Shown: positions 39,111 to 53,877 of the stretch, piece after piece
Layout: each line of letters begins with the position of its first letter
Position numbering within the stretch: the first letter of the stretch is position 1
Source: Tetragonia tetragonoides
Lineage: Eukaryota; Streptophyta; Magnoliopsida; Caryophyllales; Aizoaceae
DNA: 64,000 bases
Direction: 5' to 3'
Assembly: GCA_038025085.1 (NCBI GenBank)
Contig: CM076154.1
Location: forward strand, 17,644,001 to 17,708,000
Notes under the pieces: generated by a model
Seen by the model: the letters and a program-made list of their open reading frames with translations, nothing else
Told to the model about the DNA's origin: nothing
Databases searched by the model: none
Made by a program: the position numbers and the translations under genes

Positions 39111-39549
39111 GTTAAGCTAATCGAAATGGTTCGTAACTTCGTAATGATCATGAAGCAATTAACCAAATTAAAGAGATGGTAAATAATAACTTATATTAAG
39201 TGAATTTATAGAAACAAAAAAAAAATGAGGAGGGAAAGACAAGAAATTACCATAAAAGTTGCAAATTGCGATTAATAGCACGGACGGCTGATGAGAGGAA
39301 GAGAGAGAAACCTCCATTGATTTTGAACAAGGTGAAGCAGTAAGATTTAAGAAGAGCGAGATTTAAAAGATCACGTGCTGGTCACGTGAGGGTATTTTGG
39401 GGTTTTAAGAAAATTATACCCGAAAATTTGGTTAAGGGTAGTGGTCAACAAACTTTTTAGCAATCTAAGGATGTTCCCCACGAAAAAAAAATGTAAGGTA
39501 CTAAGTCATAAATAACCCCCTAAACAAGATAGTTTCCCACAAAAAATCC

Positions 39550-40244
39550 TAATTATAAGTAGTCTTCACATGTGTAAGGTGGATGTAAAGGTACTAGAGA
39601 TGGACGACATGACACAACAAAAACAGGTATATCCGTGTATTTAATGATTTACACATACATATTTTTATAATTTACTTGAGTAATAATAATATGTATTAAC
39701 TATATATATTGGCTGTATAGAATCGAGGAGTGTTGACCGGTCACTTTTGAATCGTGTGACGTGAGAAAATTATTAGGACTATTTACTTTATTGTGTTATG
39801 TTTAGTTGGGATCTTTGGACTATTTATAAACTATTACTATATGTTACTAATTTAATTATCTTTAGAATATAATTTAACACAAAATATGAGACAGTATCTT
39901 TATAACTTGATGAGATGAAAGTTACGTTAAGTGAAACAAGGGCCGCAATTCATCGTAGATATCCCTACACTTTTAAATTGTGACTCATTTTAGTGTGAGT
40001 TGGTCTTACACAAGACTTGTTCATAATTTAATTACGTTTAGAATATAAATAAATTAATAAGTTTAGAATATAATTTAATTATGCTTTGATATCATTAACC
40101 CTATACTTTAATATATTATTCTTAAAGATGAAATCTTACCGCAAAATGAATAATTTTATGTGTTTCATTTTAAATTAGCACAACGTACGTTGCATGTAAT
40201 TATCTTTCTTCCCAAATAATAAAGATGATGCTTTTTAATTGAGA
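39550..40244. other. Intergenic, AT-rich
   Basis: No gene. 40080-40240 resembles 41860-42010 (GCAAAATGAATA..TGCATGTAATTAT..AAAGATGATGC), a repeat that now flanks the LINE. Confidence 0.45.
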
Positions 40245-41332
40245 GGGCTTGCAGATCCTTCTTGTGGTCAAAACATACAGGATCCAAGAGAGCACACATT
40301 GCTTAGTCTAAAATTTGCCTTCCAAAATTAGCAGGAGGATTGAACATCATTAATCTCTACAGATGGAACCAGGCTACCATCCTTAAGCATCTCTGGGCAC
40401 TAGAACAGGAGAAGGGCAGGCTTTGGGTTATCTGGGTTCATTCTTACTATATGAAAAAAAAACCATGGATACTATGGACACCTTACCTCAAGCAAGTTGG
40501 GTTGTTCAGAAGATTTGTAAAGCCAAAAAGTTATTGCAAAATGGTGTAAATTGGAGAGACCAGCTACAGACCTTTGTAGTTGATGGGAAATTCTCCATCA
40601 AAAAAGCTTATCTTTTCCTCACACCTGTGGTTCAACCTGTCAGGTGGAAAAGAGTATCCCAAATGCGTGGAATCATCCCCAAGCACAGATTTATTTTATG
40701 GCTTGCCTTACAAAACAGGTTGCACACTATTGATAAGTGCTTACAGTGGGGAATGAACATCCCCTCAAGCTGTGTGTTGTGTGAAATTGGGCAAATGGAA
40801 GATATGAACCACCTTTTCTTCCAATGTGAAGTACTCCAACACCATTTGGAGGTGTTTGCTAAGCTGGTTTGGCGAGTCCAGGGCTGTTTCTGATTGGGAT
40901 ACAGAGTTACAATGGGCTGTCAAGAGGTTTAAAGGTTCCAGACCTGCAACTGAAGTCCTGCCACCTTTTTGCTGCTGTTGTCTATGGCATATGGATGGAG
41001 AGGAACCAACGCAGATTTTAGTAAACTCAAACTACTATACAGCAGCGAGTGCGTCAGATAATTCAGGATTTGCACTTTGTTCGTTTGCAATATCCTAAAT
41101 GGAGTACAAAATTGTGCTATTTGAATAGTTATCCCATATAGTTTGTAAAGCCTTGCTCTTGAATGAGAATTAGTCCCTTGAACCCTTCCTAGAATGTGGC
41201 AAGGTGATAAATTTGATAAGTGCAACGATTTTAGGATTGTCCATGTATTGATTCTGATTTGTTGTCTTCAAATCAGTGTACGCTTTCATGCTTATTTTGG
41301 TTAATAAAATTTTAATTTGACCAAAAAAAAAG
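40245..41332 (+). mobile_element. 5'-truncated LINE with zf-RVT domain
   Basis: The 3' part of a plant LINE ORF2. Reading begins RSFLWSKHTGSKRAHIA, a stop (TAG where Trp is expected), then SKICLPKLAGGLNIINLYRW and ATILKHLWALEQEKGRLWV. A frameshift near 40440 leads to the zinc-binding RVT domain (40550-40890: FSIKKAYLFLTP, HRFILWLALQNRLHTIDK, CVLCEIGQMEDMNHLFFQC). The tail after 40890 is in another frame. The 3' end reads AATAAAATTTTAATTTGACC plus A's. Multiple stops and shifts show it is dead. Confidence 0.85.
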
Positions 41333-42980
41333 TTACAAAAAAATCATCTTATAGAAGTTTGTTTTTTTTTTTGAGGGGACGTCTTATAGAAGTTTTTTTT
41401 AAATACCATATACGTCTTTTTCCCATATATATTCAAAATTACATAAGGCTTTGTTTGATTCACCTTAATTTTACTTAAATTCAGTTCAGTTCAGTCCATG
41501 TATAACTTTATCACTCATATAACTTTTTATTCCGAAATAATTTCATGATGATAATTATGTCATCAGAAAGATCTCAAAGCATACTTTCAAATGAGTCAAT
41601 ATTGACTATGTTTGGACGAATTTTAAATGGTTAACGGTCAAGTTTAAAGAAATAATTTGATTCGGTTCAGTTCAAATCAATTTTATCCAGGTAAATCAAA
41701 CGTAACCTTACATGCATTATTATTGTTATAAAGTTGTATCTCTTTATTTCATTTTCTTACATCTTTTAATAAATTCGATGATGCATTTTTTAATTTTTTT
41801 TATAATGATTTGTCATGCCCTTATTTCTCAATAAAAAGAGAAGAAGAAAAGGGATCTCATACCCTTAACACTATACCATAATATCTTTATACATATAAAA
41901 TATTAATGCAAAATGAATACTTTTACATGTATCTCCATAACTAAGCGCTGCATGTATGTAATTATATTACCTTCCATGTAAAAAAGATGATGCGTTCTTT
42001 TAAAAGATTCTTCCATATCAATGTCTAATTCCCCTAGACTCAAAATTAGATATCCCTATTTTCTCAAAAAAAATAAAATAAAATTAGATATTCCTATTTT
42101 CTCAACAAAAGAAAAAACGTACCTAAGATGATCACGGTTGGAAAGTAGACATTTATATTAAATTGCATTCAAAAGTGTAGACGTTTAGCCCAATTTACGG
42201 TATCCTTAACTCAATTTCATTACTAACTTAATAAGCAATCAGATCAAACAAGTTATCAGAACTAATGTCAAAAACAACCAAGTATGAAAAGGATGAATTT
42301 TTATTTTTTATTTTTTTTAACCTAGTCTTCCTCACACTCACCCAAATTAGGTAGTACAGTGGAGATGATGGCCGCCAAGATGCAGCGATCCAACGCCAAC
42401 ATCGTCACCATAGTGATGTACTAGTAGTGGGAGCATTGAGGAAGAGAGAGATAGAGAGGGAGTTTGGGGAAGAGAGGAAAGGATCTTGCAAATTAAAACA
42501 AGGGCATGTATTTGTTAAAAACCAATGTTGTATTTAGCATTTCTATTGCACACGCACTGCCCAGGTGCACAATTTTAAGTGTTTCCGATTTTATGGAGGT
42601 ACGCTGTAAAGCTTTGTTGTTACTCTTTAAGTCTTTGTTACTCTTAAGTCTTAACTGTGGAGTCTTTCAGCAAATTGAAGCGGCATACATGCATACATCT
42701 GCAGATTCATTTCAGTTGGCTGATCAAGTCCTGATCAAATGTTGAAACACAAAAACTTGACTTGAGGTACAGGCCACCAAATCTCTAATATATAAATATG
42801 AATCCACGGAAAATTTGTTGCTACAGTCAAAAGGGCATATTCAAAATGGCTACACTAATAGGTATTTCAATACCGTTCTCATTGACTATCGGATTCAGAG
42901 AAGTAAACATAGCTAAGAAACAAATTATCAGACGCAGTAATCCCACATTTTCTGCAATCTTGAAAGGATCAGCATATAAT
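41333..42980. other. Intergenic 3' of RPS24
   Basis: Contains a Harbinger-like MITE at about 41453-41711 (ends GGCTTTGTTTGATTCACC and GGTAAATCAAACGTAACC). No gene otherwise. Confidence 0.5.
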
Positions 42981-46109
<3,129 letters not shown>

Positions 46110-46180
46110 TGTTGAAACTCTGAGGAGAGAGAGTGGGGATCTCAAACGCACAAAATTGCAGAGGCAGCTGAGCAGAGGAG

Positions 46181-46210
46181 AAACCCTAGAGGGTTTTTTT
46201 TATATATATA
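46181..46210 (-). promoter_or_regulatory. RPS24 core promoter: telo box and TATA
   Basis: AAACCCTA (telo box, given on the plus strand) at 46181-46188 and a TATATATATAAAA run (minus strand) at about 46197-46210, 70-100 bp upstream of the ATG. Telo boxes are common in plant ribosomal-protein promoters. Confidence 0.6.
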
Positions 46211-46565
46211 TGGGTTATGGGTGTCTCACGTTATGGAACCGCTTAGCAAAATGTGGTTTTAGGAAATGACCCGTTTATAGATCGGGTTGCTTCTTTTCCT
46301 TTTTGTTTGTTTTCCTTTGGTTTTCTTGAGTGATTTACAAAACGAAGGTTAGTGTTGAATTTGTATCCTTTGTTAAGGGATGGCAATCAAATTCGAACCC
46401 GATTTGTTTAGGTCAAAAAAATCCAAACCGAATCCGAACAAAAAAAAGCAGAGTCCGGATCGGATTAGTAAACTCCGAATCCGAATCGGAGCGGATTCGG
46501 ATGTTGTGTAAAATCCGTCAAAATCCGATCCACCTCCGAATGCGATCCGAATATCAGATTATGTT

Positions 46566-46566
46566 T

Positions 46567-46600
<34 letters not shown>
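46566..46600. repeat. (AATC)n tract
   Basis: Seven to eight AATC units directly before the first Helitron-related segment. Confidence 0.9.
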
Positions 46601-46602
<2 letters not shown>

Positions 46603-48717
46603 TATATATAAAGGAGGCATATTACGGGCGCAATGAGGCGTGCCATGTAGGCGAGAATTTTAGGAGCGCGCCACCTAAGCGTGAATAAGGACGAAAAATA
46701 ACGAGTCTAAAAAGTTTAGGAGTCTTAGCATCCATTAGAGTTTTATGAGGGTTAAAACTGATCGTTGTCATATATTCAAAATCATATATAACATGTTCTA
46801 TACTTCTCAAAAAATAACAAAAATTGCACCATCAGATTCAGATTGAAAAATACTTTAGAACGAGATGCGTTGACAATATGTTTAGAACATTTAAAGAGAC
46901 ATTTTTGGGGTAACAGAGGCACGCCACATCATCAAATAACATATTACTAAATAAATAAAAAAGACTTCTATATGAACTAAAAGACTTTAAATCAATAAGA
47001 AATTAAATTAAACTAACAATATTATCATCAAAAGAAGTAAGAATTAAAACTAACACTGTTATTATCATATAAAGAAAAAAGAAATAAAAAAGCCAAAAAA
47101 AGTACATGAATTCTCAATCAGCAATCAATTCTTAATTGTGATATTATCATAATAAAAAAAAAATTGAAATGCTTAAATATCTTAATAAACAGCTTAAAAA
47201 CTAGCATTAAAAAATTAAACAAAAAGCAACATATAAAACTATATGGTAGTTTTTGAGTAGAATTAGAATACTTGCAATTGTAACTAATCAAATAAAAGGG
47301 CTGGCAAATGAGTAGTAGATTCTCTTTTTTCCGGTTTATTATTTTGATGATTACATACAAGTTTCTCTTTTAAAATATGTTTTCTAGAATTCTACGGTAA
47401 TATGTGCGCTGCCCCTTGATATTGAAAATGGTACTCAACATAAAAAAAACTAAAAATAAATAACGGATAAGTGGACAAGATCTATTCATATATATTTAGA
47501 GTTCTACTCAGATTAAACTCCTAATATGATCTAAGTATTGGAATCTACAATATATAAATTATGGTTGATCTAGGTGAGAAAGGAGTAATGACTTGATCTC
47601 CCTTGACACCCCCTCCCCAATATTCAACCGTAGCTTTCCCCACCTCAACACCATTGCCTTATATGTTTTAATTTTTTCTTTGTATTTGGTTTTGCTTCTC
47701 TCTCCCCTACTATAAATAAACTAAAATTGTTTTATGTTATTGATTAGTTGTATACTAATTTTTTTTAAAAAGGTTATTAATTTGATTAAAACCTATCTTT
47801 TGCAGGGTTGGGAGTCATGAAATTGTTCAAGAATGACAAATTCTAAATTTATAAGTAAGTTTTTTTTTCGCCCTTTGCATTCAATTCAAGTTTTTACCTT
47901 TTGTAAATAATTTATGTGTGTGTTCTTTAGAGCTTACACGTTCAGTTCACTTCAAAGGCAAGTGTTAATTCAGTGATTTTGAATTTAGTTAAGTGATATT
48001 CAGTTTAGTGGTGTTGAGTTCGAAAACATATTTTTTTTGTCTCAAATATCAAGTTGTGTTTAATTCAATTTTGTGGTGTCCAGTGGTTCAGTATAATGGT
48101 GTCCAGTTTAGTGATGTGGACTTGAATTCAATTCAACTCAATTAAGATAAGTTTAACCGTAAAGATTGAGGTATGGTTTAGATCACTCTTACAAGCTTTT
48201 AATTAATTTGTTTATTTTTGTTAATTTTTTTTAGGCATAAATTATTCAGTTTCTTTTTAATTATTACCGTTTCTGATTATTTTATAATTGTATATGGCTG
48301 TATGACTTCAGACAGATGGTTTGGTGGATGGTTCATACGGGATGGTTTGGACTTTTTTCCTTTTTCTTTTTTTTGGCCCCTTTTTTCCTTTATCATTTCA
48401 TTTTTGGGGAAACAAATTGATCTAAATAAACATAAATTTTTAAAAAATTTAGATGATTTGGTGGATGATTGATGACGGAATTATTTGGATTTATTTTAGG
48501 ATATTGAAATAATAATTAAAATAGCTAAACGGGTTATCATATTTAAACCCGATTCATCACCCGAAATATATTGAAATAGTATAAAACTTTTTAATTGATT
48601 AAATTCTCATGCAAAAATACCATTTTTTTTTTATTCGCTTTGTTTTTATTTATTATTGAATTATATCTAACATGCTATTAACACACAATCCGTGAATCAC
48701 ACGGGCTTTAAAACTAT

Positions 48718-48718
<1 letters not shown>
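46601..48718 (+). mobile_element. Helitron-related copy 3
   Basis: Begins with ATATATAAAGGAGGCAT. Its first 310 bp match 48781-49096 closely (GTAGGCGAGAATTTTA..ACGAGTCTAAAA..GTAACAGAGGCACGCC). Near the end is CCGTG-AATCA-CACGG (48689-48704), but the terminus reads CTAT rather than CTRR. Contains a GAACT-type MITE at about 47930-48175. Confidence 0.55.

Positions 48719-48780
<62 letters not shown>
48719..48780. repeat. (TA)n microsatellite
   Basis: About 60 bp of TA between two Helitron copies. Confidence 0.95.
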
Positions 48781-48783
<3 letters not shown>

Positions 48784-49096
48784 GAGGCATTTTACGGGAG
48801 CAATGAGGTATGCCACGTAGGCGAGAATTTTAATAGCTCGCCACCTAAGCAAGAATAAAGACAAAAAATAATGAGTCTAAAATGTTTAGGAGTCTTAGCA
48901 TCCATTAGAGTTTTATGAAGGTTAAAACTAATCGTCGTCATATATTAAAAATCATACATAACGTTTTCTATACTTCCAATAAAATAACAAAAATTGCACC
49001 ATCAGATTCAGATCGAAAAATACTTCAGAACGAGATACGTTTACAACATGTTTAGAACATATACGGTGACATTTTTTTGGGTAACAGAGGCACGCC

Positions 49097-49680
49097 TAGA
49101 CATGTCAATTGGGTCGGGCGGGTCGGGTTCGGGTTCGGGTCATGTCGGGTTAGGGTCACAACGGGTCGGGTCATTTCGGGTTCGGGTTGAGAAATGCTCG
49201 ACCCTGACCCACTGTTGTCGGGTTCGGGTCGACCCACCGGGTCGAGTGACCCAATAATTAATTTTTTCTTTTGTTAATTATATAGCCAATTTATGCTTTC
49301 AAATGGTATATTTGCCAATTTATACCTTGTATTAACTACGTACGTATATTTTTACTCGTTTTGGTATGTATATACGACTATATGATATTCTTTATATATT
49401 TTTTAATTGTTCGATAAGTTGTGTATTATATTTCCGTCCATTTTAGCGTAGTTAAAAGCAAAATTTCTTATTTTGAGGGGGCAAATAGGTAGAGAAAAAG
49501 TTAATGAAAGCAAAAAAAAAGGTTTTATTTATTTTTTAGGATAGTTTAGTCGAGCTTTTTGTTTATAATTACAAATTGTTCTATTTTTCGGGTCAAACGG
49601 GTCGACCCACTAACGGGTCGGGTTTGACCCAAAAATACCGGGTTAATCGGGTTCGGGTCAAACCTGGTTTCGGGTCGGGA
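49097..49680. mobile_element. hAT-like GGGTCGGGTT-rich element, truncated
   Basis: Starts TAGACATGTCAATTGGGTCG, a common plant non-autonomous hAT-type end. Long runs of GGGTCGGGTT lie on the left and GACCC / CGGGTC on the right. The right terminus is missing. Confidence 0.5.
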
Positions 49681-50028
49681 AATTGAAATGCTTGCAATTG
49701 TAACTAATCAAATGAAAGGGCGGGCAAATGAGTAGTAGAATATGAGTATTCAAAAACTAATCAAAAAGTATTTCATTTTTCTTACTATAGTGTTTTCAAA
49801 AACTCTTTTGCGAGCGGTCTTATACGCAGGGTATTACTTTTTTTATTTGGAGTATCACATTTAATGTATAATGGTATCACTTTTTTTTCACATATATCCC
49901 GCGTTATATATGAGGCCGCATCATGTGAGTCATTGTATAGTGTTTTGCTTACATGCCATCTAATTTGCATTGAGGCACAAGCAATGCAATACAAGGAGTT
50001 AGAATGGTCCCTCCTCCTTCACGTTTTT

Positions 50029-50063
50029 CTTCTTCTTCTTCTTCTTCTTCTTCTTCTTCTTCT
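50029..50063. repeat. (CTT)n microsatellite
   Basis: About 12 CTT units. Confidence 0.9.
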
Positions 50064-50709
50064 TTCTTTTCCCTTTCTCACCCTTCGATGTCCTACTTTG
50101 TGTTATTTAATTAATTTTCATACTAACTTACATTAAGTGATTTCTACATGTTATACTTGAATTTACTTCTTAAGATAGCCATATATTAAACTATGACATA
50201 AATCACGAAATTCAATTGGGCTAAAAGCATTATAGCTTATACTATATAAAATTTGAGTTAGGAAATACTTATTAGTTGATAGTGATCGAATGTCATCTAT
50301 TTCAAAATTTTTATAGACTTTACATCATTGGACATTGAAAAAGTTGACACCTGAAATTAAATATGATATCAACTCATATTTATTAATATTACCATACTCA
50401 AATAAAAATGTAACTACTAATCATGTGCAATTGAGTGATGATTATGCTAACAAGTAAAGGACATTAGAGAGTAAAACGTATGGAGTTATAACTAAAAAAA
50501 ATTCCAACTTTCTTCTTGAACGATAAAAAGATCTAACTTAAATATATACGTCAGCATAATATAAGAGAATTGACCATTAATTAAATTTTAAAAAAATACC
50601 TAAATTAGTTTTAAAATAATTATGGTATACACGGGCTTTATAAATAATTATGATATGCACGGGCTTTATCAATAATTATGGTATGCACGGGCTTTATTAC
50701 TCCTTTTCC

Positions 50710-50832
50710 TTTATATATATAAAGGAATATTTTCTGGGAGTATAGAGCGCGCCACATAGGGATACAGCCAGAGATAGTATTATATACGAGTGTATTAACA
50801 TGAACCCGTGCATCGCACGGGCTTCAAACTAG
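50710..50832 (+). mobile_element. Very short Helitron derivative
   Basis: About 120 bp with a 5' end like the larger copies (ATATATAAAGGAATATT..GCGCGCCACATAGG). The 3' end is CTAG at 50829-50832, followed by T, with the perfect hairpin CCCGTGC-ATC-GCACGGG at 50805-50821. Confidence 0.6.
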
Positions 50833-51195
50833 TAATTTTTTTAAAATAGAGCACTACTTGTATATTTGAATTAAGTATATATGTTCACCTTTGTTTGTAT
50901 CTTAAATCCTTAATATATATATATATATATATAAAATATTTATTTTTGTTCAATTAGCAATTAGCTATTTAGTATATCTTATATATGTTCACATTTAGAA
51001 GAAAAAAATTGGAAGTAAGTCGAGTAAACGGATCGGAGGTGGATCGGATTCGGAGGTTGCCGACTCCGAATAGTTTCGGATTCGGATCCTCTCTAGTCGG
51101 AGGTTATTCGGAGGTGATTTTAGAATTCATTTAGTATTCGGAGCGGATTCGGATTTAGCATAATCCGATCCGAATCTAATCCATTGCCATCCCTA

Positions 51196-52323
51196 CCTTT
51201 GTAGATGTTGTATTACCTATTAATAATGCAATTTTTATTTTTTTCTTCTTAAAAAGAAAAAAAAAAAAAACTAAGTCCCTAAATGTTGTTGTATAATTAA
51301 TAAAGCTACACCAAACTTTCAGTATTTGCAAATTGACTCCAAATATAATTCGTTTTTTAGCTAGTTTCTGATTAATGACTTATTGGTACTAGCTATCACG
51401 CAATTTACTATTTATATCATAAATAATATATCTTCTATGATTTAAGGCCCATTACGCTTCGCAAATAAATCTTAATTAAAGAGTTTTGACTGTGAGCATA
51501 GTCGACAATGTATACTTTGGTGTTCTTATAGCTTTCGGTTTCTCAGGGGTTGCTAATCACCACCAAACCTTCCTTGGATCAAATCAAGCAGAGATTCGTT
51601 CCGTTTCCTACCTTGAACCGTAGTCTTCCAATTAAATATTTGAAAAAGGAATAATGAGACTCAAATCAAGAACATATATTTTTTTTTTATGGTATAAGGT
51701 TCGAAGGGATAACGTTCCCTTCTGTGGATACATTACAGAAGAAAACTGAAAGTTTACAATACAATAGAAGGGTGTCTATAGATTGTTATGTTCTCTTATA
51801 TGAATTTGATTTTGAGAGAGGTTTGTGTAGCCAAATCTTTTGTCTTCAGTATTCAAAATTGCCCAAGAGATTCCGCCCTTCACAATGCATCAACTCCTCC
51901 TTTTATAGAGAAAATGACATAGAGTTCCTACTGTAGCAGATGTCTTCTACTCTACCGTTATTACACTCTTGACATGAAATAAAGTAAAAGCATATAATAG
52001 TGAATCTTTTCTGCTACTAGTGGATTTCTGCTGCTCATAATACAAATACTTTTCAGAATGACATGAGATATGGGGCCTATTCTATCATCATAATCATCAT
52101 CATCATATTCTTCATTAACGCTAGCAACCATGCCCATTGCATATTTTTGATCCCAACACATATATTTTTCATATAGAGAGGGGAGAGAGAAAAGGTCGTG
52201 AGAAGAGCTGGAAGAATGCTAAATGAGGAAGGGGAAAAAAGTTTAAATTGGAGAATGTTGAAATAGAAATTTAGAGAGAGAAAGAGGATTGGAATTTGGG
52301 GGGGGGGGGGACGGTGGTGTACT
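51196..52323. other. Intergenic, no gene seen
   Basis: Small ORFs at 51724-51936 and 51961-52161 show no recognisable motif. A run of 12-13 G's lies at about 52299-52310. Confidence 0.4.
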
Positions 52324-52903
52324 TAGGGATGGTAGTGGAGCGGGTACAGGTGGGTACCGCCCCGCATCCGCTACAGTTGGGGCGGGGATGGGGGAGCGTT
52401 AGGTGGGGAGGGGCGGGGATGGTTTTAATAAAGCAAAACCGCCACGGGGATGGGGCGGAGGTGGTTTGCCTTATTCTTCCAGTGGATACCCATCGAAACC
52501 CCGCCCCACCCGATACCCGCTTACCCGCCCCGCCTCATACCCACATAAAAATAAAAACATAAAAAATATAAATATGTAAAACCTTATTTTATCAAATATA
52601 TAAAAATTGTCTACTATTGCTTTTCAAAAAGCTCAAATTTTTCCTTGCGAATTATCTTAACGTGATTTTGAGGTAGATTCAGATGTGGGTTTCGTTTGTT
52701 TTCGGGCGGGTATAAAGCGGATATGGATACCCTCTCAATAAATGGAGTGTAGGTGGATACCCGCCGGGTAAGTGGAGCGGAGGTGGATTTGGGATCTCTA
52801 ACCCGTGGCGGGGATGGGGCGGGTGGCAGAATCAAAATACCTAGATGGGTATGGAGATGGATCTACCTATATCCACTACCGCCCCGCTCCATTGTCATCC
52901 CTA
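52324..52903. mobile_element. hAT-like GGGGCGGGG-rich element
   Basis: Ends TAGGGATGGTAGTGGAGCGG and CCGCTCCATTGTCATCCCTA. GTGTACT occurs on both sides (52317-52323 and 52906-52912), with a 2-bp gap on the right. The interior is GC-rich with alternating GGGGCGGGG and CCCGCCCC blocks. Confidence 0.65.
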
Positions 52904-53877
52904 GCGTGTACTCACTATTGTACTAGTGGGGTACTTAATTCACTTAATTGGTTGATGAGTATACCAAATTAATAATACTAAAAATAAGGAAATTAAATTT
53001 CATTAAGGCTTAGGGTTATGCTTTTTGCAAAAGTGTTTTATTGCTATATAATTTAGTAACTATGAGGGCATTTTTGTGGAAAGTACCCTTTTAAATTTTG
53101 CTTAATTACATAGGAGGGCATTTTTGTAGAAAGTGCCTTATTAGATATTGCATAATTACATGGAGGGACAATTTATTTAGAAACACTCTTTGTACTTGAT
53201 GTGAACAAAGAGGGCAAAATATACCCTATTTGATATAAACATAAAAGGCAAGTTTAAAACGCTCTCTTTGATTCACACAAAATGCGATATTTGATTCACA
53301 CAAAATGCACTCGTTGATCTCAGTTCTTTTAGTGAGATAATTGTCTAATGATTACTAGCAATCCTCCTAGAAGATGGATTGGTTTAAGTTTAGTAGACCA
53401 TGATGCTTAGAGCTTCCTATATTTTGGAGCTTAAACTATGTGTACGCGTGTAATATCACCAAACAAAGAAAACTGTGTGTCCTGTTGAACAGTCATTCGG
53501 CTGTATTGCTGTAAACCTGTGATTCTTATTCTACGAAGAATGGTAAATATTACTATTAGTCCCAAAAAGAAGAAAGTCGATTAAATAAATCAGTGATAAA
53601 AAACCAGAACTGCTGTAAGTTAAAAAATGCTAAATTGGAATCCTGATATAACTATTGGTTTGCTTCCAAATACACCCTAAAACACTAGGGAGTGTAATCT
53701 AACTAGAGTCAAAACCCACAAAAGTTGTGGCTTTGTGGCAGTGTCAACTGATACTCATACAACGTCGAATACATGATCTGATAACAGAGGGCAGTTATTC
53801 CATTTGGAAATTCAGAGAAAGGCAACAACCCATGACATAAGAATTATTTCGTTGAGAAACCAAACTGGGTATGAAGT
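52904..53877. other. Intergenic 3' of the CCDC47-like gene
   Basis: 53060-53215 holds about three imperfect 55-60 bp tandem repeats (AGGAGGGCATTTTTGTAGAA). Two copies of TTTGATTCACACAAAATGC lie at about 53270-53308. No gene. Confidence 0.6.

Larger units (their letters stand above)
38214..39549. mobile_element. Foldback element 3 carrying an F-box-like ORF (9-bp TSD)
   Basis: 1336 bp. Ends GGATTTTTTGTGGGGAACT at 38214 and the complement ending at 39549. The target duplication TAATTATAA lies at 38205-38213 and 39550-39558. Arms are about 187 bp (to about 38400, from about 39362). ACTACCTT-like words lie at 38230, 38261, 38291 and 38323, spaced 30-32 bp; this is the motif of foldback element 2. 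Between the arms is an F-box-like ORF (38398-38694) followed by three tandem repeats (38690-39110). Confidence 0.85.
48781..50700 (+). mobile_element. Helitron-related copy 4
   Basis: Same 5' 310 bp as copy 3, starting AAAGGAGGCATTTTACGGG. It is interrupted at 49097-49680 by a GGGTCGGGTT-rich element, then resumes with GCTTGCAATTGTAACTAATC as in copy 3. It ends in repeated GCACGGGCTTTAT words at 50630-50700. Confidence 0.55.
46375..51195. mobile_element. hAT-like element split by nested Helitrons
   Basis: Left end AAGGGATGGCAAT at 46375 and right end ATTGCCATCCCTA ending at 51195. The 8-bp flanks CCTTTGTT (46367-46374) and CCTTTGTA (51196-51203) agree at 7 of 8 positions. The two remaining halves (46375-46565 and about 51018-51195) are rich in GGATTCGGA / TCCGAATCC words. 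About 4.4 kb of other elements lie between them. Confidence 0.75.

Noticed and set aside
49052..49237. Gly/Ser/Pro-rich ORFs in the GGGTCGGG region
   Set aside because: Low-complexity reading of a hAT-like element on both strands.
52296..52835. GC-rich ORFs in 52296-52835
   Set aside because: They fall inside a hAT-like element with alternating G-rich and C-rich blocks; present on both strands.
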